From contig NZ_JANFXK010000001.1 in assembly GCF_024459955.1 (NCBI RefSeq), positions 1-64,000 on the forward strand: DNA of 64,000 nucleotides, read 5' to 3'. Made by a program: the position numbers and the translations under genes. Numbering within the stretch: position 1 is the stretch's first letter; the number at the start of each line of letters is the position of its first letter. The stretch comes from Anaerovorax odorimutans. GTDB taxonomy: Bacteria > Bacillota > Clostridia > Peptostreptococcales > Anaerovoracaceae. Below the pieces are notes generated by a model. The model made no database searches. It saw only the letters and a program-made list of their open reading frames with translations, and was not told the DNA's origin. Shown piece by piece: positions 35,587-44,428 of the stretch.

Positions 35587-36420
35587 CTATCTTGTCACTT
35601 TAATCAGCACTTCTGTCACGAATTCTTCGGCGTTGCGAATGGTCCAGTAGTCGGTCACGTACCGCTCCACCGAGTCCTCGGCGCATTGGTAACCGTGGTC
35701 CCGCGCCCATTTGAAGATCTTTTCGTAGGTGTCGTTGATGGTTTCGTGGGCACCGATGTGGTAGCAGGAAGCCACCATGTATCCTCCCAGGGTCATAGTC
35801 GGGTTGTCGCCGCAATCAGTGATGATGGTCTGCATGATGCGGAATTTCGTTTTTTCGCCGGCGATCTTGTCCTGATGGCTGGGGAACCAGTGGATAACCG
35901 GCCCGGTGATGGCCCGGTCGATCTGTTCCAGGTAGTTGGTCCATTCAATATTGATGACCGATTCCATGTAGTTATAGCTGAACTCCTGCTCCAGATAGCA
36001 GGTGGTAAAGGAATCCATGTATTTGATGGAAACCTCCGTAACGTCGTTTTCGATGACGCTCTCTGCTTCCAGAATCAGGTCGTACCAGTCCTTTACCGAA
36101 GTATAGGAAATGTGGATCTCCTCCTCCAGCTGTTTCAGTTCGTCGATTTTAAGGCGAAAGCCTTTTTCGTGGGCCTGATAGGAGCTTCCCTCCAGGAAGT
36201 CCCGCATTTCGTCAAGCTTAAAGCCCATCTGCTTGAAATATTTGATAACCGGCACCGACAGCAGGGTTTCCTTGCTGTAAAACCGGTAGTTGTTTTCTTC
36301 TGAAATCTTGTCAGGCGAAATGATGCCGATTTTATCGTAAAAGCGCAGTGCTTTCTTGGAAATATTGCAGATCTTGCTCACTTCGCCGATGGAATAATAT
36401 TCCTGTTCTTTTGTAGACAT
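35587..36420 (-). CDS. MerR-family regulator with GyrI/BmrR-like effector domain
   Basis: A 277-residue transcription factor. Residues 8-80 hold the MerR winged helix (YSIGEVSKICNISKKALRFYDKIGIISPDK), then a dimerising coil, and from about residue 120 a BmrR/GyrI-like ligand domain with many aromatic residues. BmrR-type domains bind lipophilic cations, so choline or a trimethylammonium compound is a natural guess. ATG 36420 is chosen for CTGGAGGAAACA before it. It sits upstream of EutS-2 in the same operon, and the MATE promoter 1.2 kb away has the matching architecture. Confidence 0.85.
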   Translation of the reverse strand: MSTKEQEYYSIGEVSKICNISKKALRFYDKIGIISPDKISEENNYRFYSKETLLSVPVIKYFKQMGFKLDEMRDFLEGSSYQAHEKGFRLKIDELKQLEEEIHISYTSVKDWYDLILEAESVIENDVTEVSIKYMDSFTTCYLEQEFSYNYMESVINIEWTNYLEQIDRAITGPVIHWFPSHQDKIAGEKTKFRIMQTIITDCGDNPTMTLGGYMVASCYHIGAHETINDTYEKIFKWARDHGYQCAEDSVERYVTDYWTIRNAEEFVTEVLIKVTR

Positions 36421-36434
36421 TGTTTCCTCCAGGA

Positions 36435-37085
36435 TCATTTTTGATTCTTGTTTCTCAGTTTTGCTTCCGCTTCTTCCAGGCTGTTATATCCGTAAAATTC
36501 CGCAGTCATTTTGTGGATGACGCAGGACGGGTTTTCTTTTCTTTCGCAGGCCTGGTGCAGGTCCTGCAAATAGAGAAGCAATGTTCTTTGCGAGTAGGTT
36601 TTCAGTTCTCCGATAGTGTATACGTGAAAGGAAACGTCACCGCCGCCTGTTCCCAAAAGCGGTCTTCCGGCGCTGGCAAAGGCCGGGTAGGCGGTTTCGA
36701 ACTCTTTTTCACAGCGAATCATCAGGTTTGCCACCCGATCCACCAGATCGGCCTTTTCCGGGGAAATTCGCGGCAGATGCTCCCGCAGGTGGCGGTCAAA
36801 GTAATCCGGGTCCGTGAATTCCATCATATAGGCGTATTTTTCGGTCAGCAGGTTGCGGCCTTCTTCTGCCGCTTCATTGAGATCCTGCATGTAGCTGCTT
36901 AGGGTGTCCATTGAAAATGCGTTATGCAGGCTGTAGCGCATGGCGTAGAAGGTCCATTCGTCGTCCTGACAGCCGGCCCGTCCGCCTGCGTTGTTCACCT
37001 GGTCGAACATCATCCATTCCGTTTCAATAATTCGATTGATTAAATCATCCTTCTGGCTGAATTTTCGTTTGATTTCCTCTCTCAT
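36435..37085 (-). CDS. DUF4125-family protein
   Basis: A 216-residue soluble, mainly helical protein. The central block, with WMMFDQVNNAGGRAGCQDDEWTFYAMRYS near residue 24, matches what I recall of DUF4125; function unknown. It ends 14 bp before the MerR start, so the two genes are coupled, and it follows the DUF4037 gene. Family assignment is from memory. Confidence 0.65.
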   Translation of the reverse strand: MREEIKRKFSQKDDLINRIIETEWMMFDQVNNAGGRAGCQDDEWTFYAMRYSLHNAFSMDTLSSYMQDLNEAAEEGRNLLTEKYAYMMEFTDPDYFDRHLREHLPRISPEKADLVDRVANLMIRCEKEFETAYPAFASAGRPLLGTGGGDVSFHVYTIGELKTYSQRTLLLYLQDLHQACERKENPSCVIHKMTAEFYGYNSLEEAEAKLRNKNQK

Positions 37086-37143
37086 CTCTTTTTCTCCTGT
37101 CCTGATCCTGTCCTGAATTTTGCGCGTGCTCCGGTCGCTGTCC

Positions 37144-38082
37144 TCAATTGGCGTCAGCCATGATGTGGAGGTTTTTCAGCCGAGTATCGCAGATGCCGGT
37201 CATCAGCTCTTCGCCGTGGCTTTGCAGGAAACTGTCTGTGGTGCGGGTAAATCCCCGCAGGTTCAGCTCCCGTCCTGTTTCAATGCAGATATTTTCTATG
37301 AGCCACTCTTTTTTGCTCCTGTTTTCCATACTGTCGCTGAGCAGCGCCAGTTCTTTCAAATCGTGAAACGCACCTTGCAGGACGTTCAGCCTTTCGGCGC
37401 CGCGGAAAGCCCATTTGTAAAAGGGCATGTACTGTTCGTTCAAAAGGTAAATGGCCGAAAGGGCCGCGCGCACGAATTCGCCGCAGGCCAGATAGGCTGC
37501 GTGAAGTTCGCCCCGCTTCATGCACCTGGGATAGTTGTACTGTCCCGACTGGGCCATGATAACGGTTCGGGCCGCCAGTTTTTTCTTTAGCACATCCTCA
37601 GGATAAAAGCTTTGCAGGCTGCTGCGGATTTGGGAAAAGGTTCCCTGATAATCGCAGAATACCTGCCCGTTGGTGGCGGTGGCCAAAAAGCGTTCCGGTA
37701 TGCGAAACCATTCCAAATTGTCCTTGGGCGCGCCGGAAAGACCCGTATATTTGCTGTAAAAGCTCTCTATGGAAAAAACGCCGACCCTTCCTCCGCCCTG
37801 GGCGGTGGGGATACGGGTATAGCCTTTATATGTCCTGGGCAGGCCCTCGTAAGCCTGCTGCATCTGTGCTCCCACTTCCTGATAGGTCTTTTCCGGCAGC
37901 CAAATGCAGAATCCCGGCCCGAAATCGTGGTCCTGGGAAAATTCGTCGTCAAAGCCGAAACATTCGGAGCCTTCTCCCACCAGCCCTGCTGCGATTTGGC
38001 TTTTGTATGCGGAAAAGGGCCCCTCGATCAGCGGCCTTCCGTATTCTTCAAAATATGCTTTGGAAAGTTCCATTCCTTTCAT
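37144..38082 (-). CDS. DUF4037-family, nucleotidyltransferase-like protein
   Basis: A 312-residue protein. GFDDEFSQDHDFGPGF near residue 43 resembles the metal-binding G-x-D-x-D pattern of nucleotidyltransferases and is typical of DUF4037. The C-terminal half is helical. GAGGAG lies 7 bases before ATG 38082. Substrate unknown: it might modify a protein or small molecule. It occurs in one operon with TPR, DUF4125 and MerR genes and so is linked to control of the microcompartment region. Confidence 0.7.
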   Translation of the reverse strand: MKGMELSKAYFEEYGRPLIEGPFSAYKSQIAAGLVGEGSECFGFDDEFSQDHDFGPGFCIWLPEKTYQEVGAQMQQAYEGLPRTYKGYTRIPTAQGGGRVGVFSIESFYSKYTGLSGAPKDNLEWFRIPERFLATATNGQVFCDYQGTFSQIRSSLQSFYPEDVLKKKLAARTVIMAQSGQYNYPRCMKRGELHAAYLACGEFVRAALSAIYLLNEQYMPFYKWAFRGAERLNVLQGAFHDLKELALLSDSMENRSKKEWLIENICIETGRELNLRGFTRTTDSFLQSHGEELMTGICDTRLKNLHIMADAN

Positions 38083-38147
38083 GGTGTTTCTCCTCTTTGT
38101 TTATCATTACTGCTGTTGCAGGTTTGCTCAAACCGGGCCTTCGCCGC

Positions 38148-38954
38148 CTATAGATGCTGCCGCACCCGTTCCAGATTGCGGGACACCAGTTCGTAATAGG
38201 GCGTTCTGCCGAAGTCCCGCTCGATCAATTGCAGAGCTTTGGTGTAGTATTTCTCCGCTTCCCGGTAATTTTTCTCCCAGAAAAAGACTTCTCCCAGGCT
38301 GGCATTGGCAGCCGAATAATGGACGTCTTTTCCGCCCGTTTCCTCTTCGAAAATTTTTATGGCCTCGATGAGGCTCTCCTTTGCCATTTCCAGTTTGTTC
38401 TGGCGAATCTGCAATTCGGCCAGGTTTGTATAGGTGGTGGCCAGCTCGCCTTTGTACTGCGGCAGCCCTTTGATGATGTGAAACGCTATGTCTAGGGCCT
38501 GCTCCGCCTTGGCAAACTCGCCGGTTTCCCTGTAGATGGCGCTGATGTTGTTGCAAAGAGCCGCCATCCGGTAATCGCCGCCCAGCCCGCAGTCCTTTAG
38601 GATCTGCTGCGCCTTGAGAAACAGTTCCAGAGCCTGCCGGTGTTCTTTGGCATTAATATGTACATCCGCCGTATTAATCAGGGCCGTCGCATAATGTTCT
38701 GTAGCGGCAAGGCCCATTTTTTCCAGGTTGTCCAGCACGTTTTTGTACAGCGCCTTGGCCCGATCCAGCTCGCCGGTGGCCCGGCAGAGGCCGCCCAGCT
38801 CATTGGAAACAGCTACCACTCCCTGAATGTCATTCTTCTCTTCTGCCGTCCTCAGCCAGCTTTCCAGATAACGCTTGGTTTCAAAGCGGTCCTTCTTCTC
38901 AAACATGAGGTCCAGGCCGTTATAAAATTCCTGTATATTTATTCTATCCTCCAT
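38148..38954 (-). CDS. Tetratricopeptide-repeat protein
   Basis: A 268-residue all-helical protein with about five TPR units, for example LGGLCRATGELDRAKALYKNVLDNL near residue 50 and TYTNLAELQIRQNKLEMAKESLIEA near 168. TPR proteins act as binding platforms. It is the first gene of the TPR-DUF4037-DUF4125-MerR-EutS-EutP run. AGGAGG lies 8 bases before ATG 38954. Partner unknown; the adjacent DUF4037 product is the obvious candidate. Confidence 0.8.
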   Translation of the reverse strand: MEDRINIQEFYNGLDLMFEKKDRFETKRYLESWLRTAEEKNDIQGVVAVSNELGGLCRATGELDRAKALYKNVLDNLEKMGLAATEHYATALINTADVHINAKEHRQALELFLKAQQILKDCGLGGDYRMAALCNNISAIYRETGEFAKAEQALDIAFHIIKGLPQYKGELATTYTNLAELQIRQNKLEMAKESLIEAIKIFEEETGGKDVHYSAANASLGEVFFWEKNYREAEKYYTKALQLIERDFGRTPYYELVSRNLERVRQHL

Positions 38955-38996
38955 TGGGATGTCCTCCTGAAATTGGTTTAGGTTAGTATAGCTCTT

Positions 38997-39282
38997 TTAT
39001 GGGAGGGAAGTCAAGATCTGAAAAGGGCGGTCGACCGCTCTGTATGGGCGGATTGCATGGGCTGCGGGTGCTTTTAATTTTATCTTTATTCGCTGTGTGG
39101 GCGCTGTCGGCTGGGGTTGGGCCGCATCTGGAACCGATGCGGCTGTGTGCTTTGTTTTTTTGTGTCTTTTGTGGGTTTGTTTTGCGGGCCGGAGTTTTGC
39201 GGGGTTGTGGCGGCGGGGTTGCAAGCGGCTACGTGGTCGCGGCGGGTGCTGCGACTGTGGCGGGTACGGTGGTTGCGAGTGC
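38997..39282. other. Intergenic stretch with strong G/T strand bias
   Basis: From about 39040 the plus strand is rich in G and T with few C or A. Open frames exist on both strands here, but they have no ribosome sites, unusual composition and run into repeat R1. I see no gene. A small palindrome, GCGGTCGACCGC, lies at about 39028. Confidence 0.4.
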
Positions 39283-39439
39283 GGTAACTTTTCGCGAAAA
39301 TAATGAAAAGTTACGCAAAGTTGTGGGTTTTCGGGTATTCAAAACCGCAGAAAGTGAAAATTTGTGCTGCAAGTCGCTTTGGAGGCCGCAGAATCGTTGA
39401 AAAGTGCGTAACTTTTTGAAAAAATCAGGAATAGTTACC
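39283..39439 (+). repeat. Dispersed repeat R1, copy B (157 bp)
   Basis: It is bounded by GGTAACTTTT and ATAGTTACC. It shares with copy C the blocks AAAGTTACGCAAAGTTGTGG (partly), GAAAATTTGTGCTG, GGCCGCAG and ATCGTTGAAAA, and has the same length. It lies between the TPR operon and sigG. Confidence 0.85.
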
Positions 39440-39613
39440 GGTTGCGGCAGGGTGCAGTAGTGGCCGACTGCGGGGCTGCGACCAAATGATAGTTTTCCTG
39501 ATAAATGTTGCGACCATTGGCCTCAAAAAAATACCTTGGTCGCAAGGCCAAACCCATTCTCTGCTCTCGATTGCGTTCGGCTAAGAAGAAACGCCTATTT
39601 GATTTTGTATTGT

Positions 39614-39791
39614 AAAGCGCTAAATCATTTCCGGATCTGTTATCATAAAAAATAGGCAAAAGCGGATCTTTTTTCAACGTTTCTTGCTCTTGCTGATCAA
39701 TCTTAAGTGGAAATTTCATAAAAACAAATCCATAATACCCGCAAACCCACAGATTTTATCCGCTCTGGTCCGATTTTAAAGCAAAAAGCGC
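39614..39791 (+). repeat. Dispersed repeat R3, copy 1 (about 178 bp)
   Basis: It begins AAAGCGCTAAATCA and ends GCAAAAAGCGCT, with AAAGCGGATCTTTTTTCAAC and ACCCGCAAACCCACA inside. Copies 2 (45701) and 3 (46883) are in the same orientation. The 15-mer ACCCGCAAACCCACA is the reverse complement of a block in R1. A frame of 94 codons crossing it on the minus strand is not credible. The rest, 39792-40153, has no feature I can support. Confidence 0.8.
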
Positions 39792-40153
39792 TAGCCTTTG
39801 AGCGCCCGGGAAATTCAGGATATCACCGACCTGCATCTGTTGAGGAGTCGAATACGGAATGCCCTTACGATCACATGCAGAAACAAATTAATGAACAAAA
39901 CGGCATCTACAAGCGCACACTAGTTACGGCTCCGCCCTCGCAGTCTCCAATTTGCGTGGGCATCGCATCAAAAACTGCCTCACTGGAACACATATGTAAA
40001 AATTATACATTTCCATCACTCTATGCGACCGCAAATTCGCAGCCAAACAAAAATCCGCGGCGCCAGCCCGCGCCCCACTCCTGTCTCATATCTCTCAAGT
40101 CAATCCCGCATCCGCGGAGCGGATGCTCCCCAAACCAGGTCCCTATCTTCCAA

Positions 40154-40253
40154 AAACGGGAAAGTTCTTGCGAAGACAAACTCCGCAGGACGCGCATCGC
40201 GCAAACGATGCGTCGCGTCCGAGGACCTTGTCGCAGCAAGAACTTTCCCGTTT
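40154..40253 (-). terminator. Very long hairpin abutting the sigG stop codon
   Basis: AAACGGGAAAGTTCTTGC (40154-40171) pairs perfectly with GCAAGAACTTTCCCGTTT (40236-40253). Inside, GACAA / TTGTC, GGACGCG / CGCGTCC and CATCG / CGATG also pair, so nearly all 100 bases fold into one stem. The stem begins with the last base of the sigG TGA. On the minus strand TTTTTGG follows, so it can act as a terminator, but it is far longer than terminators need to be. Confidence 0.75.
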
Positions 40254-41023
40254 CACACATATTTCCGCATATATTTCAGTGCGTTTTTTTCCAGCCTGGA
40301 CACCTGGGCCTGGCTGATCGAAATTTCTTCCGCCACTTCCATCTGCGTCTTTCCTTCGAAAAAGCGCATGGTCAGAATGTTTCTTTCTCTGGGAGAAAGT
40401 TTTTTCATGGCCTCTGAAAGCGAAATGTTTTCAATCCACTTGGCATCGGTGTTTTTCATGTCTTTGACCTGGTCCATCACGTAGACTGCGTCGCCGTTGT
40501 CATGAAAGACCGGCTCAAAGAGAGAGATCGGATCCTGGATCGAGTCCAGAGCCAGCACCACGTCTTCCCGTTTCATTTCCAGCTCTTTGGCGATTTCCGT
40601 AACGTTGGGTTCCCGCTGCAGCTCTCTGGACAGTTTCTCCTTGGCCTGAAGGGCTTTGTAAGCCGTATCCCGCAGCGATCTGGACACCCGGATGCTGTTG
40701 TTATCTCTCAAATATCGTCTCACTTCTCCGATGATCATCGGCACCGCGTAGGTGCTGAATTTGACCCCGTGGGAAGTATCAAAGTTATCCAGGGCTTTAA
40801 TCAGTCCGATGCATCCCACCTGGAACAGATCATCCGGGTTTTCCCCCCGGTTGTTGAACCTCTGGATCACAGAAAGTACAAGACGCAGATTCCCTTTTAT
40901 AAATTCTTCCCTTACCTCTTCATCTCCAGCCTTGACCTTTTCGATCATTTCCATCATCTCTTTGTCTTTGTAGCGCGGCAGCTTCGCCGTATTAACGCCA
41001 CAAATTTCAACCTTGTTAGCCAT
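40253..41023 (-). CDS. sigG: Forespore sigma factor SigG
   Basis: A 256-residue sigma-70-family protein. The N-terminus NKVEICGVNTAKLP is the SigG signature; region 2 reads GNLRLVLSVIQRFNNRGENPDDLFQVGCIGLIKALDNF in parts, and region 4 ends FFEGKTQMEVAEEISISQAQVSRLEKNALKYMRKY. It directs late forespore transcription. In many spore formers it follows sigE directly; here it is 6 kb away beyond the arginine operon. It ends in the long hairpin at 40154. Confidence 0.95.
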   Translation of the reverse strand: MANKVEICGVNTAKLPRYKDKEMMEMIEKVKAGDEEVREEFIKGNLRLVLSVIQRFNNRGENPDDLFQVGCIGLIKALDNFDTSHGVKFSTYAVPMIIGEVRRYLRDNNSIRVSRSLRDTAYKALQAKEKLSRELQREPNVTEIAKELEMKREDVVLALDSIQDPISLFEPVFHDNGDAVYVMDQVKDMKNTDAKWIENISLSEAMKKLSPRERNILTMRFFEGKTQMEVAEEISISQAQVSRLEKNALKYMRKYV

Positions 41024-41130
41024 AAATAAGGTCCTCGCATCCTCTTTGCTCCCCTAAAGCATTTTGGTCGCTTATCCCGCTATCTTATTTATGCGCAAAC
41101 ACAGGCTATTTTATTCCGAATGACGGTTAA

Positions 41131-42300
41131 CTATTTTAAGACATCTTCCAAGATTTTTAGACCTTTGTCTATTTCCTCGTAAGTGATGGTCAGAGGCGGC
41201 AAAAGCCTGATTTTATCTTTGGCAGTCAGGGACATCAGGCCATTTTCAAGCGCGGCGGCTACGACAGCTTTCGCCTCTTTGCCCTCAATTTCCACACCAA
41301 TCATCAGTCCCATACCCGATACGGAAACCACGGAAGGCATGGAAAGCAGCTTTTTTTTCATATATTCGCCTTTTTCCGCAACCTCCTTTAAAAAGGCTTC
41401 GTCCATGCGGGTCAGCACTTCCAGAGCGCCGGCACAGGCCACCGGATTGCCGCCATAGGTGGTACCGTGGTTACCCGGCCCCAGCACATCGCAGACCTTT
41501 TCACCGAACAGTGCTCCGCCGATGGGCAGCCCGCCGCCGATGCCTTTTGCAAAGGTCACAATATCCGGTTTTATACCAAACTGCTCGTAGGCAAACAGGG
41601 TACCGGTCCTGCCGATTCCCGTCTGCACTTCGTCCACAATAAAGACCATATCCTTGCGGCGGCAGAGTTCTTCCACCTCCTGTAAAAATTCCTTTTTCAG
41701 GTTGACGACTCCGCCTTCACCCTGAATGATTTCCAGCATGATCGCGCAGGTCTTATCCGTAACATTTTTCTGCAAATCCTCAAGATCATTCGGCTTGCAG
41801 TAGGAAAAGTTTCCAAGAAACGGATAAAAATCCTTATGATAGGATTCCTGGCCTGTAGCGGTAATGGCAGCCATGGTGCGCCCATGGAAGGAGTTTTCCA
41901 GGGTCGTGATCCAGTTAATGTCATTGCCGTATTTGTTATTGCTGTATTTTCTGGCAGCCTTGATGGCTACTTCGTTGGCTTCTGCTCCGGAATTGGAGAA
42001 AAAGACTTTGCTCAGTCCTGTGCGGGCGGTGAGAAGTTCCGCTACCCGCGCCTGTGGCTCCGTATAGAAAAGATTGGACACGTGCTGCAGTTTTTTCAGC
42101 TGCTTTGTCACGGCTTTTACCCATCCTTCATCGCAGAAACCAAGGGAATTAACGCCGATCCCCGCGGTAAAATCTATGTATTCCTTGCCCTTTTCATCCA
42201 CGCAGACCGCACCTTTCCCGCTGTCTGCCACCAGGTCATATCTTGCATAAGTTCCAACGATCTTCTCCTGATCCGCCTTCTTTATGTCAATCTTCTTCAT
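41131..42300 (-). CDS. argD: Acetylornithine aminotransferase
   Basis: A 389-residue class III PLP aminotransferase that makes N-acetylornithine from N-acetylglutamate semialdehyde. [15 protein letters not shown] near residue 98, VDEVQTG near 213 and the lysine in [14 protein letters not shown] near 245 are visible. ATG 42300 overlaps the argB end by 14 bp; an upstream GTG adds eight residues but lacks a ribosome site. Last gene of argCJBD. Confidence 0.92.
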   Translation of the reverse strand: MKKIDIKKADQEKIVGTYARYDLVADSGKGAVCVDEKGKEYIDFTAGIGVNSLGFCDEGWVKAVTKQLKKLQHVSNLFYTEPQARVAELLTARTGLSKVFFSNSGAEANEVAIKAARKYSNNKYGNDINWITTLENSFHGRTMAAITATGQESYHKDFYPFLGNFSYCKPNDLEDLQKNVTDKTCAIMLEIIQGEGGVVNLKKEFLQEVEELCRRKDMVFIVDEVQTGIGRTGTLFAYEQFGIKPDIVTFAKGIGGGLPIGGALFGEKVCDVLGPGNHGTTYGGNPVACAGALEVLTRMDEAFLKEVAEKGEYMKKKLLSMPSVVSVSGMGLMIGVEIEGKEAKAVVAAALENGLMSLTAKDKIRLLPPLTITYEEIDKGLKILEDVLK

Positions 42301-43183
42301 TGTAATATTTCGCCTCTCTTTCACACAAAATCGCCGTACCCGCGCCTTTGTCCGTGAAAATTTCCAGGAGCATGCTGTGAGGGATACGCCCGTCTAAAAT
42401 ATGCACTCTGGAAACTCCCTGGCGGATGGCGTCGATACAATTATTCAATTTAGGGAGCATGCCGCCTCCGATATATCCGTCTTCGATCAGTTTTTCCGCC
42501 TCATTTACATAAAGCTCGGCAATCAGAGTATCCGGGTCGCTTGGGTCCTTGTAAACGCCGTCAATATCCGTGAGGAAAGCCAGCTTTTCCGCGTTGACCT
42601 CCTTGGCGATGGCGCATGCCGCATCGTCCGCATTGATATTGTATGTACGGAATTCGTCATCCATACCCACCGGGAACACGATGGGCAGAAAATCCCTTTC
42701 CAGCAGATCGTAGATCACCTTTGCGTTGACCTCTTTGATCTCGCCCACATATCCGATATCTTCGCCGCCCGACGTTTTTTTCGTCACATTGAGCATTCCG
42801 CCGTCCTTGCCGCTGATGCCCACGGCTTTGACGCCCAAAGACTGGACCAGGCTCACCAGTTCCTTATTGACCTTTGCCAGTACCATTTCCACCAGCTCCA
42901 TGGTGTCCTCGTCGGTCACACGAAGCCCATTGACGAAACGCGGTTCCATACCTACTTTTCCAACCCATCTGCTGATCTCCTTGCCGCCTCCGTGGACGAT
43001 GATCGGCTTAAAACCAACCAGCTTCAGGAGCACCACGTCTTCGATGACCTTCTTTTTAAGCTCCTGATCCAGCATGGCGCTGCCGCCATATTTTATAACG
43101 ATGATTTTCCGGTTAAAACGCTGAATATAAGGCAGCGCTTCGATCAGTACTTCTGCTTTATCCAAATATTTCTGACTTACCAC
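42287..43183 (-). CDS. argB: Acetylglutamate kinase
   Basis: A 298-residue kinase that phosphorylates N-acetylglutamate. KYGGSAM near residue 31, [10 protein letters not shown] near 63 and the late [20 protein letters not shown] are family blocks. An N-terminal helix precedes the core ([18 protein letters not shown]), as in arginine-inhibited enzymes, suggesting feedback control. The start is GTG 43183 after GGAGGGCCAAA. Confidence 0.93.
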   Translation of the reverse strand: MVSQKYLDKAEVLIEALPYIQRFNRKIIVIKYGGSAMLDQELKKKVIEDVVLLKLVGFKPIIVHGGGKEISRWVGKVGMEPRFVNGLRVTDEDTMELVEMVLAKVNKELVSLVQSLGVKAVGISGKDGGMLNVTKKTSGGEDIGYVGEIKEVNAKVIYDLLERDFLPIVFPVGMDDEFRTYNINADDAACAIAKEVNAEKLAFLTDIDGVYKDPSDPDTLIAELYVNEAEKLIEDGYIGGGMLPKLNNCIDAIRQGVSRVHILDGRIPHSMLLEIFTDKGAGTAILCEREAKYYNEED

Positions 43184-43195
43184 TTTGGCCCTCCT

Positions 43196-44413
43196 CTAAG
43201 AACGGTAGTCCCCGTTTATTTTAACATAATCATAGGTCAAATCACAGCCCCATGCGGCGGCGCTTTCTTTTCCCTGATTCAGATCCACATAAATTTGAAT
43301 TTCTTTTTCCGAGAGAATTTCCGCCGCTTCCTCTTCGCTGTGAGGGTAAAGCGCGGAATGTTCGCAGACTTTTACGATTCCCTTTGCCGACCCCATTTCC
43401 ACGGAAATATCATCGGCGCTGAAATCCGCCTGGGCATAACCAAGGGCGCAGAGGACCCGGCCCCAGTTGGCATCTTCACCAAACATAGCCGATTTGAGCA
43501 GGTCGGAGCTTATGACAGACTTTGAGAGAATTCTGGCGGTCTGCTTATCGGGAGCACCTTTTACCTGACATTCGATCAGCTTTGTGGCGCCCTCCCCATC
43601 GGCAGCCAGCTTCTTGGCCAGCACTTCCGTAACCATGTTCAGAGCCCGGCAGAATGTTTCAAAGGCCGTTCCCTCTGCGGCAATTTCCCGGTTGCCGGCC
43701 ATGCCGTTGGCCATAATGGCCACCGTATCGTTGGTGGAGGTATCGCCGTCCACACTGATCTGATTGTAGCTGTCTTTGATGTCCTCAGAAAGCGCCTTTT
43801 GCAGCATACCGGCGGAAATGGCAGCGTCTGTAGTTATAAAGGAAAGCATGGTCGCCATATTGGGGTTGATCATTCCGCTTCCTTTTGCTGCGGCCCCGAT
43901 CCTGCAGATTTTTCCGTCCAGTTCAAATTCTACGGCGCACTCCTTGGAAACGGTATCCGTCGTCATAATGGCTTCCGCAGTCATCGTTCCTCCTTCATAG
44001 CTGAGCGCTTTTACCAGAGGGGGCATCCCCTTTTCAAAGGGTTCCATGAGAAGCTCTTCCCCGATAACGCCGGTGGAACAGACAATGATATCCGCCGGGT
44101 CCGCACCGATGTGCTTCGCTGTCAGCTCACAGGTTTTCTCTGCGATTTCAACTCCGTTGGGAGCACAGGTATTGGCATTTCCGCTGTTGCAGACGATCGC
44201 TTTCGCCTTTCCGTCCCGCAAGTGTTCTCTGGTCACTGCGATGGGCGCTCCTTTTACTTTATTCTGTGTGTAAACAGCTGCTGCCGCACACATCTCATCA
44301 CTGACGATCAGCGCCAGATCCTTCTTATTTATATCCTTGCTCCTGATTCCGCAATGTACGCCGGCGGCCTTAAATCCCTTGGGTGCGCATACCCCTCCAT
44401 CTATGTATTTCAT
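43196..44413 (-). CDS. argJ: Bifunctional ornithine acetyltransferase/N-acetylglutamate synthase
   Basis: A 405-residue self-cleaving enzyme that recycles the acetyl group from acetylornithine to glutamate. The cleavage site and nucleophile lie in GMINPNMATMLSFITTDA (between Ala and Thr of MATML). Full length. It lies between argC and argB; the cyclic pathway explains the absence of argA and argE here. Confidence 0.94.
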   Translation of the reverse strand: MKYIDGGVCAPKGFKAAGVHCGIRSKDINKKDLALIVSDEMCAAAAVYTQNKVKGAPIAVTREHLRDGKAKAIVCNSGNANTCAPNGVEIAEKTCELTAKHIGADPADIIVCSTGVIGEELLMEPFEKGMPPLVKALSYEGGTMTAEAIMTTDTVSKECAVEFELDGKICRIGAAAKGSGMINPNMATMLSFITTDAAISAGMLQKALSEDIKDSYNQISVDGDTSTNDTVAIMANGMAGNREIAAEGTAFETFCRALNMVTEVLAKKLAADGEGATKLIECQVKGAPDKQTARILSKSVISSDLLKSAMFGEDANWGRVLCALGYAQADFSADDISVEMGSAKGIVKVCEHSALYPHSEEEAAEILSEKEIQIYVDLNQGKESAAAWGCDLTYDYVKINGDYRS

Positions 44414-44428
44414 TCTTTCTCCTTCCTT

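Noticed and set aside
38999-39400. Possible small membrane protein of 133 codons
   Set aside because: No ribosome site, odd G/T-biased composition, and its end is repeat R1 sequence.
39435-39719. Minus-strand frame of 94 codons
   Set aside because: Mostly R3 repeat sequence; the same region is not open in the other R3 copies.
41131-42300. Start of argD at an upstream GTG (42324)
   Set aside because: It lacks a ribosome site; the ATG at 42300 matches the family start.
42401-43525. Plus-strand open frame of 374 codons
   Set aside because: Antisense to argB and argJ, both unmistakable.
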